Positions 8,991 to 22,491 of a stretch of 22,491 bases of DNA are shown here, one piece after another (the first letter of the stretch is position 1; each line of letters starts with the position of its first letter). Source of the DNA: Dinochytrium kinnereticum (taxonomy: Eukaryota > Chytridiomycota > Chytridiomycetes > Chytridiales > Chytridiaceae); NCBI GenBank assembly GCA_027604005.1, contig JADGJT010000366.1, positions 1-22,491 on the forward strand, read 5' to 3'. The position numbers and the translations under genes are program-made. The notes below the pieces were generated by a model. It saw nothing but the letters and a program-made list of their open reading frames with translations, was not told the origin of the DNA and searched no databases.

Positions 8991-10777
8991 ATGGACTTTC
9001 GTATGGGCGAGACTACGCTGCCGACCTTCCAGGACTGGGAGGGCCGATGGAAAAACGTCCACGTCTTCCTGGAGCGCAGTGGCCCGTTCGCGGCTGAGGG
9101 CTTCATGCCCGGGGACGATGTCAAGGAGTTTCTGCATGATGATTGCAAGATCCTCGTAATTGGAGCTGGGGGATTGGGATGCGAGCTGCTCAAGTGTCTG
9201 GCCCTGACAGGGTTCAGGGAGATACATGTCATAGACATGGATACCATTGATGTTTCAAACTTGAATCGGCAGTTCCTCTTCAGGTGGGGCGCTTTTCTTG
9301 CTGTGCACTGTTTCTCCATATCCCTTGAAAAATGAAGTGGAATGCATGCTGCCCTTCCATTGTGCGCGTCCGACTAAACATCACAATAAAGGTACAAGGA
9401 CGTTGGACGGCCGAAAGCCGAGGTCGCGGCTGAGTTTATCATGCGGAGAGTGCCTGGGTGCCGCGTCATTCCATTTTACGGAAAGATTCAGGATAAGGAC
9501 GAGGACTACTATTCCCAATTCTCGATCATCATCTGTGGTTTGGACTCTGTCGAAGCTCGACGATGGATAAATGCTACCATCATCGGGATGTTTGATGAAG
9601 AGGATCCCTCGACGTTGAAGCCAATCGTTGATGGTGGGACTGAAGGTATGTGATCTTTGGTTCTTTTTTTGGTTTGCCCCTTTGCCCTTCATTCGTACAT
9701 TCTAGCCTGTACTCTTGTATGCTTTTGGACTTTCAAAGTCGCCAGCTGCATTGTTTTCGCGGGACGCTCACTTTTTTTTCCAAAAAAGGATTCAAGGGAC
9801 AGTCGAGAGTGATTGTACCGCGGATGACAGCATGTTACGAATGCTCTCTCGATATGCAAACCAAGCCCAAAACATTTCCGGTACGTATACCACGATATCG
9901 TATGACTTCTTTACACTCTACAATCTTCAATTATTTCATCTCATCTTAACCTATTATTTTCCTTCTTTTAAGATATGCACCATTGCCAATACCCCCCGTC
10001 TTCCTGAACACTGCATCGAATGGGCGTCAGTGCTTGAATGGCCACGTCTGAGACCGGGAGAGAAGATTGATGGGGATGACCCTGCACATATCAACTGGCT
10101 ACTTCAGAAAGCACAAGAAAGAGCTACTGAGTTCAACATCACAGGCGTTAATTATACTCTTACTCAAGGCGTCGTCAAGAACATTATCCCGGCAATCGCA
10201 TCGACCAATGCAATTGTTGCTGGTATGTATGCTGGTCTCTCTTATGCATATGTCGAAATGCTCCTTGTGGACTATATTTTTTCTTTCGTCGACCGTTGCT
10301 ACCTACATCTCTCTTGACTCACATTAGCGCGTATTTGACCTTCTTTTTTTTTTAAAAAAAAAAGCCGCCTGCGCCAACGAAGCCTTCAAGCTAGCGACAA
10401 ACTGCGCGCGCACCGTCAACAACTACATGATGTACGTCGGCGATCAAGGCATCTACACCTACACCTTTGAGCTTCAAAGGAAAGAAGAATGCCAAGTTTG
10501 CGGTTCTGAATCCCTGAAACTCAGCATCTCGCCATCCATCACCCTTCAAGGTCTCATTGATATCTTGCTGGAGAGGAGGGAGGTTCAGCTCAAGAAGCCT
10601 AGTTTGAGGACTGCCACAACGAGTCTTTACATGCGAGCTCCTCGAGCGTTGGAAGAGGCCACAAGGGTGAACCTGGAGAAGAAGGTTGGGGAGTTGATGT
10701 CAAGCGGGGAGGTGATCACGGTCACTGATGAGGCGTTGCCTATTAGCATGAATTTGGTCATTATGTTCACCGAATAG
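8991..10777 (+). CDS. UBA3: NEDD8-activating enzyme E1 catalytic subunit (5 exons)
   Basis: Exons are 8991-9283, 9392-9645, 9789-9880, 9973-10222 and 10365-10777, giving 433 aa (human UBA3 is about 463). The protein adenylates NEDD8, forms a thioester with it and passes it to the E2 UBC12. It works as a heterodimer with NAE1/ULA1, which is not in this window. Visible features: the nucleotide-binding loop VIGAGGLG (G58-x-G-x-x-G63), [19 protein letters not shown] (80-98), and the catalytic cysteine C215 in ICTIANTPR at the start of exon 4. Two zinc cysteine pairs are present, C198/C201 (CYEC) and C339/C342 (CQVC). A C-terminal ubiquitin-fold domain begins at about residue 350 and contains [17 protein letters not shown]. 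Size and the ALEEATR tail separate it from UBA2 (SUMO E1), which is longer. All introns are GT-AG, 92-143 nt. No residue needed for activity appears to be missing. Confidence 0.95.
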
Positions 10778-16575
<5,798 letters not shown>

Positions 16576-17332
16576 CTTGATGTGGGCCGCTGTCTGCTGC
16601 CGGCAGGGGGGATGACGGCGTTGCCGACGGTATCAGGCGAGACGATCAACGTCGGTCGATGCGTGGCCGTTGGGTGGGGGCTGCAATGCGAATGCAAATC
16701 TCGGAACAGGCCCTTCCTTGCTTCCCTTCGGCTGAAATTTGTCGGCAGTTCGTGGTGTTTATTGGATCCGCTCCCGTTGCCACCCCTCTGCCTGCCTGCC
16801 CGCCCGCTCAGCTGCTCTGCACGGGAGGTGCGAGCCTTGACACCTCGCTCCCGACGCGTCTCCACAGACAGCGGCAGGTCCGTTGAGGGCGTCTGACACC
16901 CGCGCGCCTACCTGGCGGCGATCCGGTCCGGTGAGTCCAGACCTCTACCCTCCAGCCGCACTCCTACCCAGGCGACTGCACCAACAACCGTCTCAATGCC
17001 GGCTCGCGTACCGCCAAAGTCAAATCCGGGCTGGCGAGGAGGTACCAGCGCAATGCGTCCGACGGCCAACACCCCCACAGCATAAAGTCGTCCAATGACA
17101 AGCCTTCATATCGAAAAAGGGTCGCTCGCCCACTCCGAAAACTGGACGCGCCGGCGACGGATTTAAGGCGGAGACGGAGCTGCTGCCGTAGCCATGTCCT
17201 CGTAGCATCAGCTCTTAATGCTATCACCCACAATGGCCGCGCTCAGTCGCCCGGCGTGACCGTCCCGTCCAAACGGCGGCGCTGATGGGGGAAAACGTGA
17301 AGTACTGGGTAAGAGGCCGGTGTGGATTTTGG
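16576..17332. other. ABCC promoter and G/C-rich intergenic region
   Basis: The ABCC start codon is at 16575 on the minus strand, so its promoter lies from 16576 upward, probably within the first few hundred bases. The rest is G/C-rich, with several overlapping open frames on both strands that lack recognisable domains or splice structure; I treat them as chance. No tRNA or rRNA is seen. Confidence 0.45.
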
Positions 17333-17537
17333 TGAGAGGCAGCCAAACTGAAACCCCCGCGGACATATTGGACTCAATGTGGCCGCACCTCAAATGTTTG
17401 GCCTCGTCCGCGCTGGACGGTTGCCAATTCTGAGAGGCAGCCAAACTGAAACCCCCGCGGAACTTATTGGACTCAATGTGGCCGCACCTCAAATGTTTGG
17501 CCTCGTCCGCGCTGGACGGTTGCCAATTCTGAGAGGC
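17333..17537. repeat. 98/99-bp direct tandem duplication
   Basis: Two almost identical copies lie head to tail: 17333-17430 (98 bp) and 17431-17529 (99 bp). A further 8 bp of the unit start (TGAGAGGC) follows at 17530-17537. The only visible difference is GGACATATTGG in copy one against GGAACTTATTGG in copy two. The near identity implies a recent duplication or ongoing homogenisation. The unit is not clearly coding. Confidence 0.9.
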
Positions 17538-17902
17538 GCGCTCGAGATGCAACCGTGGGCCATACTATGGCGACGTCCAACGATGTGAGCCACCCCCACC
17601 GTGGCCGTTAAAGCCTGCAAGTCTGAGATGGTGACCGCAGTCTATTGCCCCGGCAAAGTGGGAGATATCGTGTCCTGTCGGCGATTTTCAAAGTATGGTT
17701 TACATTTAAAAGTGCCGACGAACTTTTAATACATCATTGTTTCCTTTACTTGTTGTGCTTTCCCCAAACTCCATTAGGGAGTTGGTGTCTATGGGAAAAC
17801 ACGGCTCTAATCCCCGTGATTCGGTCTTGCCATGTTCCCCCTAGACTCTTTAGTCAGTAATTCTGTTTTTGCCTCTACTCGAATGGCCTGTACTGTTGAA
17901 GT
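17538..17902. other. Unassigned intergenic DNA
   Basis: I see no gene, RNA gene or repeat in this stretch of about 365 bp. It runs from the tandem duplication to the CCCTAA repeats. If the LINE-like remnant inserted at the telomere-type repeat, this is the older flank. Confidence 0.4.
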
Positions 17903-17919
17903 CCTAACCCTAACCCTAA
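17903..17919 (-). repeat. Interstitial telomere-type repeat (CCCTAA), nearly three units
   Basis: CCTAACCCTAACCCTAA is 17 bp of perfect CCCTAA repeat, that is TTAGGG on the minus strand. It stands directly beyond the A/T-rich end of the minus-strand LINE remnant, so on that strand the element reads into TTAGGG repeats. It could be an insertion target, a templated element tail or an old telomere scar. Confidence 0.7.
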
Positions 17920-19657
17920 GTGGAATAATGAAATAATGAAGATTGAATTGAATAATTATAATGTTCTTAAAGTTTATTCATTATCCTGTTCGTCCTGATG
18001 GATTAAGGTAGGCATTTTAAGAATGTTAAACAGAAACAGTAAAGGCAGAACAGAAACCGGAAAGCACCAACGCGAACAAGAGGAGTGATCAGACAGAGCA
18101 AACCAATGAGAACAACGACAGACAACAGATAAAGTGTCGCAGGCTAGCTACAGGGGCCCAGGCTCCAGCTCAACATGGGTCTCCTCCATAATTTTGCGAA
18201 ACCAAGAACCCATTTGGGTGAAGCTCCACATTCATCCTGTTGTCGCAAACGTCCCCACAGCCCCACAGGGGCTGTTTCCCCGCACAGAACCACCGAACCC
18301 CTTCCACCGCCTCAACACACAAAGCCGGATCTGCCATCTTGTAACCGAGTCCCGACGCGCGCCCCACCACACAGCGTGAGGAAGCAATAGCGGTGTCCAG
18401 GAGTGTCTCGCCCAAGCCTTCGTCCAGATCCGCTGCCAAAGGGAAACTGGCCAAAGAGAAATACCATACGCGCCGGAGCAGGTGACAGCGTGGGCGCAGA
18501 GAGCAAGGGACTGCATCCGCACAGTTTGTACACGGCTGATGGTGGGCGACCCGGTTGAGGAGCCAGAGGACCTCGGCGTGGGATTGGGACCGTGGGAGCA
18601 TGGCGATGGGTCGGAGGAGGGGGGTGGATATGGCCACGTTGGGGCACGGGGAGAATGCGGGCAGTGGACGAGGCATGTAGGGCGGTTAGGGAAGTGACGG
18701 TGGAAGGCGTGGCGGATGAGGGGTGGGATGCGGGCTGGGAAGGTACGGGCAGGAGTATGGGAAAACTCATGGTCAGGGTGAACGAGAGGGTGGAGGAGCA
18801 GGGGGTTGAGTTTGGGGTGGAGGGTAGGCCAGAGAGGGTTGGAGGTGCGGATGAGGAGACCAAAGAGCCAGGTCGACGCGCGTCGGTGAGGGACTCACGG
18901 TGGATACGGGCTGCGAGGTTGGACCGGTCGGTGGACTGGTGGAGGCGGAAGAAGAAGCCTGCATTGAGAAGATGATTGCGCGTAGCCATCGTGGGGAGAC
19001 TGGTGAGGAGGTGGAAGGGTACGCCAAACATGATACGCAACGCAGCGTTCTGAACGCGTTGGAGGGGCAGGATCTCTGCGCTGGTGAGGGGTCGTAGCTC
19101 TAAGCTGTATTCAAAGACTGACATCGCGAACGTCTTGAACATGATGATAGCTAGCGAAGCCCCAGACGTTCATCCCTTGCGTGCGGAGGTAGCTGAGGAC
19201 TACCTTACCGTGAAAGGCTCCGGGGGGAGAGGGAGTCAACCGCGGAGAAGCCGTTGGGCCGCATGATAACCCTGAGGTGTTTGGGAAACTCAGACGCATG
19301 AATGACGGTGCCTCCAAACACGATTTGACCGGCCCCGTCGGAGACCAAGACAGATTTGGAGGGGGAGAAAACAATACCATGGAGGACGCCCCACGAGAAA
19401 CAAAAATCAGAAAGGGTTTGAAGGCGGGTCAAAAGAGGAAGTAAAGATAACAGCAATCGCCCGCGAATAACTGGGAGTTAAGACGGGCACCAACCAAAAC
19501 GGAAGGAGGGAGCACCAATGAAGGAGCGAAGGCCATTTGGGAGGGAATTGATGTAAAGGTTGAAGAGGAGCGGGGCCAGAACAAAACTGTGCCTTGGAGT
19601 AAAATCCTGAAGGACAGGACAGGGATAAGGGGTGAAGAGCGGCCAAGGACCAGGAGA
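17920..19657 (-). mobile_element. Degenerate, 5'-truncated LINE-type (non-LTR) retrotransposon
   Basis: Minus-strand fragments in several frames read, in order, as a reverse transcriptase C-terminal half. APLLFNLYINSLPNG at about 19573-19530 is the conserved palm segment that normally follows a PQGS-type motif, here degraded to PRHSF. The catalytic [YF]ADD box is degraded to FAGD at 19467-19456 beside a frameshift. Then come WGVLHGIVFSPSKSV, RVQNAALRIMFGVP (about 19058-19014) typical of LINE thumb regions, and a CCHC-like zinc knuckle (CTNC ... CAHAVTC) at about 18532-18478, broken by a frameshift. The last frame stops near 18170, followed by about 250 bp of 3' UTR-like sequence ending A/T-rich beside CCCTAA repeats. 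No endonuclease or gag-like ORF is present. The copy is dead. The clade is not determined. Confidence 0.75.
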
Positions 19658-19676
19658 GTTACATACTATATGTAAC
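19658..19676. repeat. Perfect inverted repeat at the LINE 5' junction
   Basis: GTTACATA and TATGTAAC form perfect 8-bp arms around a 3-nt loop (CTA). The palindrome sits exactly where recognisable reverse transcriptase sequence ends and the A/T-rich spacer begins. Confidence 0.6.
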
Positions 19677-19883
19677 AAATTAAAATATAATTAAATAATA
19701 AATAAATTCAATAAATAAATAATAAATAAATTAAATAATTAATGGAAATCTTCTCATTGGCTGATCCAACTGCACTACAAGCCACACCCCCCCCCCCTCT
19801 GCTGCTCCCTCTTTTTTTTTCTCCCTCTTCACCACCCCGTCCCTCAACGACACGCACGCACCTCGCACGCAAGCAAGCAAGAG
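19677..19883. promoter_or_regulatory. A/T-rich spacer and uL23 promoter region
   Basis: From 19677 to about 19742 the sequence is almost pure A/T with TAAA/TAAT microsatellite character. An inverted CCAAT box (ATTGG) follows at 19756-19760. Long pyrimidine tracts lie at about 19788-19845, as is common upstream of ribosomal protein genes. The uL23 start codon is at 19884. Confidence 0.5.
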
Positions 19884-20718
19884 ATGGCCCCCCCAAAGAC
19901 CTCCACCACCACCACCACCACCAAGGCCGTCAAGAAGGGTGAGTACACGAGACTGCACTCCTCCCTTCCTTGCTTCCTCCCTCCCTCACTCCCTCCCTCC
20001 CTTTCTCTTAAATCTCTTGTCCTTGGAGGAACTTGGATGTTGCTGCTGCTTCAACCTGAACTGATCGGAAACGCATGCATGCATGCATTCTCTCTCGTTT
20101 GTTCTCGTCTCTCCTTCCTTGTATTTGGTTGAAAAACACAATGTTCAATCCATGCAGACGTTGCCGTCAAGAAGGCCGCTGGTGCCAAGAAGGCCGCTCT
20201 CAAGGGTACCTCTGGCAAGGTTGTCCGCAAGGTCCGCACCACCACCACCTTCCGTCTTCCCAAGACCCTCAAGCTTGCCAGGAGCCCCAAGTACCCCCGT
20301 CGCTCGGTTCCCCGCACCCCTGCGCTCGATGCTTACAGGGTCATCAGGTTCCCCCTCAACACTGAGTCGGCCATGAAGAAGATTGAGGAGCACAACACCC
20401 TTGTGTTTGTGTGCGATGTCAAGGCCAACAAGCGTCAGATCAAGGACGCTGTTAAGAAGCTTTACGATGTGGATGCGTTGAAGATCAGGACTTTGATCAG
20501 GTGCGTGGGGGTGTCTGTTTCGCAGGGTTAACCGTTGGGGATGGTTGGTAAGGCTTGTGAGCTGACAATTCTCGTCCTTTTTTTTTTTTCTTCTCTCCCC
20601 CCTTTTTTTTTTTCTTTCCCTGTTGTTCTTTAGGCCCGACGGTACCAAGAAGGCCTACGTCCGCCTCACCGCTGACGTCGAGGCGCTTGACGTTGCCAAC
20701 AAGATTGGCTTCATCTAA
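19884..20718 (+). CDS. RPL23A: 60S ribosomal protein uL23 (L23a / yeast L25), 3 exons
   Basis: Exons are 19884-19938, 20158-20500 and 20634-20718, giving 160 aa. Introns of 219 and 133 nt have GTGAGT and GTGCGT donors and long pyrimidine tracts. The protein binds domain III of the large-subunit rRNA and lines the nascent-chain exit site, where SRP and NAC dock. Conserved blocks: the basic N-terminal extension, [40 protein letters not shown], then [20 protein letters not shown] with LYDV, and the C-terminal [20 protein letters not shown] ending in NKIGFI. Length matches the family (142-156 aa is usual) apart from a six-threonine run near the N-terminus, encoded by ACC repeats just before intron 1. 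Codons are strongly C-ending, as expected for a highly expressed gene and unlike the neighbouring genes. Confidence 0.97.
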
Positions 20719-21560
20719 GCAACTCGTCGTTTTTGGTAACCCTTTTTTGCTTGTTTTCTGGAGGCGGAACATGGTCATTAGATGGGCGCAATGTCGATCG
20801 GATTTCGGGAGAGAGGGAGGGGCGTGGAGGAAGGGGATAGGTGGTTCTTTTGCGGGGTTATTTCCCCAACCCCCCCCCACCACCTCTCTATCGGATGAGT
20901 TTGGGGCCTTTTTTCTGACGACCAACCAACCAATCAAAAAAAAAAACATTATTGAAAAAGAGTTTTGGGATCGTTGCATGGCCCATCTATCCTTCTTTTG
21001 TGTGTGTGTGTGTGTGTATGCCTTGACTTTTTTTTTTTTTCTGTTTTTTTGTTGTTATAGGTGTGGGGTAAGAAATGGGGTAACACTCTGCCCCTGGTTC
21101 TCCTTTTCGGTTGTTCTCATTCTTGCTCCTTCTGAGAAGATTCTGTCAGGTTGTTTTTTTTTTTTTTTTTTTTATATTTTTTTCTTTCGCGTTGTTGGTG
21201 TTGGGGGGGGATACCCCTTTGCCTCCTGTCTTTTTTTCTTTTGTCGTGATTGCATTTGAATAGAGGATACCACGAGGTTGTTGGGGGATGCGTGGGGCGG
21301 GGGGTGGAGTTGTTCTTTCACTTTCTTTAATTCTTTCTTTCTTTCTTTCTTTCATTTTTTTCTTTTTCTTCTTCTTTGTTTCTGTTTTGACTTTTCGGTT
21401 TTTTTTGCCGGCAGTGCCGGAAGAGTTGTGTTGTGTTGTGGGGGGGGGGGAACTTTCAGTCTTTTTGTTACGTAGAAACAGTGTTGGTGGTAGGGATTGA
21501 AGTCGGGAGAGGGTGAGTGGTGAGTCCCAGTGGGTTAGTTAGGGTACCCCCCAAGTCCCG
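20719..21560. other. Low-complexity, homopolymer-rich region 3' of uL23
   Basis: No gene is seen. The stretch holds many simple repeats: poly-C at about 20870-20878, (GT)9 at 21000-21017, 20 consecutive T at 21154-21173, (TTTC)n at 21331-21353, and a G run at about 21441-21450. The first few hundred bases should include the uL23 3' UTR, but no AATAAA is visible. Open frames here translate only the simple repeats. Confidence 0.6.
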
Positions 21561-21755
21561 TCCCGCAGAGAGTCCAGAACCTCACTCTGTCCAACGTAAC
21601 TTGTTCATCAATGACTCTTTTGGTCGAGAGGTTTTTTTGCGTGCTCCTGGGATGGAATGATTTTTTTTCTTTTTTTTTTGGAGATACTGCGCGCACAACT
21701 TCAGTATTGGAAGACGAGACTCCGTCCTGCCCTACCTCCGCCTTCCAACCCCAAT
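21561..21755. other. Transition into the repeat array
   Basis: No gene is seen. The last tens of bases before 21756 (CTTCCAACCCCAAT) match the stretch that precedes unit C (CTTCCAAGGCCAAT, ending at 22272). The repeat family therefore begins somewhat before the first clear unit. Confidence 0.4.
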
Positions 21756-22491
21756 CGAAAAACACTGAACCAAAAAAACGGGGGGGGGGGGGGGAAAGGG
21801 GGGGAACGAACCAAGGCCCCACGAAGGTGGAATTAATGAAGGGAAACGGGTAGACGAATGAAGCGGAATTCCGCAAAAGTCAGTTCACCCCCCATTATTT
21901 TACCGCGAAAGGCGAAAAACACCGAACCAAAAAAAGGGGGGGGGCGGGGGGGGGAGGAAGAAAAGAAGGCCCCTAGAAGGAGGAATTATGGTCGGGAAAC
22001 GGGCTAGACGAAGAATCGGAATTCCGCAAAAAGTCAGTTCACCCCCCATTTACTTAAACGCGCAAGGGCCCATCCCACGGTCAGGGGAATGCCGTCAAGG
22101 TCAACCAGAGCGACGACGGCTAAAGCGGGGTAGCGGACGGGCGATGGCGGCAGGTTGTCCAGCCGCCGAGTTTTGCATCGCGGTGGAGAGGTCCCGAGCC
22201 GGGGTGAGGCGAGTATTGCACCAGCGACGCGGCAGCCCCATCGGGGAAGTCCTCCGCTCTTCCAAGGCCAATCGAAAAACACCGAACCAAAAAAAGGAGG
22301 GGGGGGGAAAAAGAAGAAACGGAGGCCCCTAGACGAAGAAACATGGTTGGAAAAGCGGCTAGACGAAGAATCGGAATTCCGCAAAAAGTCAGTTCACCCC
22401 CCATTTACTTAAGAGCGCAAGGGCCCATCCCACGGTCAGGGGAATGCCGTCAAGGTCAACCAGAGCGACGACGGCTAAAGCGGGGTAGCGG
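21756..22491. repeat. Repeat array, about 360-bp unit with G-runs, open at the window end
   Basis: Three units share the start CGAAAAACAC[CT]GAACC followed by poly-A, a long G-run and a conserved block holding CGGAATTCCG and AGTCAGTTCACCCCCCATT. Unit A is 21756-21912 (157 bp), unit B is 21913-22272 (360 bp), and unit C starts at 22273 and runs off the window at 22491. B and C are nearly identical over the shared 220 bp, differing mainly in the G-run and a few bases. Unit A is more diverged and lacks about 200 bp, joined between two AAGG motifs. G-runs are 15+7 in A, 9+9 (split by one C) in B and 9 in C. No convincing coding capacity is seen. Confidence 0.88.

Noticed and set aside
18592..18975. 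Plus-strand frames over the LINE region
   Set aside because: They are Gly/Arg/Glu-rich shadows of the minus-strand element sequence, with no independent support.
21988..22412. Open frames within the 360-bp repeat
   Set aside because: They run through homopolymer G/C tracts, differ between units because of indels, and show no known domain.
21756..22491. CRISPR-like array
   Set aside because: Units are about 360 bp with repeat throughout, not short repeats separated by unique spacers, and the DNA is eukaryotic.

Overview
This is nuclear DNA from an intron-rich eukaryote, most likely a fungus. Every protein gene is split by short GT-AG introns (about 42-219 nt, mostly 46-150), and several have CTAAC/CTGAC-like branch points. 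The gene content fits a fungus: a DHA2-type vacuolar MFS exporter, a short MRP-type ABC transporter, an SLC35F6-like carrier, the NEDD8 E1 subunit UBA3 and ribosomal protein uL23/L23a. Short TTAGGG-type repeats suggest the common fungal telomere motif. An early-diverging (for example zoosporic) fungus is possible, but the sequence alone does not settle the lineage. I assigned exons by hand from reading frame, splice consensus and family conservation; there is no transcript evidence.

Layout. 1-1271: no intact gene; a decayed coding-like fragment at about 443-870 and a short telomere-like repeat at 396-408. 1272-~2323 (-): a small, many-exon coiled-coil protein whose C-terminus weakly resembles the kinetochore protein CENP-H. 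It is divergent from 2467-4473 (+), a DHA2 MFS transporter of 553 aa in 7 exons. 4756-6289 (-): an SLC35F6-like membrane protein of 398 aa in 6 exons, convergent with the MFS gene. 6492-8843 (+): a large nuclear-looking protein of unknown function (about 692 aa, 4 exons) that shares a 202-bp divergent promoter region with the SLC35F6-like gene. 8991-10777 (+): UBA3 (433 aa, 5 exons), 147 bp behind it. 11109-16575 (-): a full-length ABCC transporter (1307 aa, 17 exons, including a 14-nt microexon).

16576-19883 is a gene-poor, repeat-bearing interval. It holds a 98/99-bp tandem duplication and a 5'-truncated, frameshifted LINE-type retrotransposon on the minus strand. The presumed 3' end of the LINE abuts about three CCCTAA telomere-type repeats. 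19884-20718 (+): ribosomal protein uL23 (160 aa, 3 exons). 20719-22491: low-complexity, homopolymer-rich DNA, then a repeat array of about 360 bp per unit with long G-runs that continues past the window end.

The conserved genes are housekeeping or transport genes with no evident shared pathway. The most interesting items are the ABC microexon, the LINE/telomere-repeat junction, the G-run repeat array, the unrecognised 692-aa nuclear-type protein and the easily missed CENP-H-like gene.
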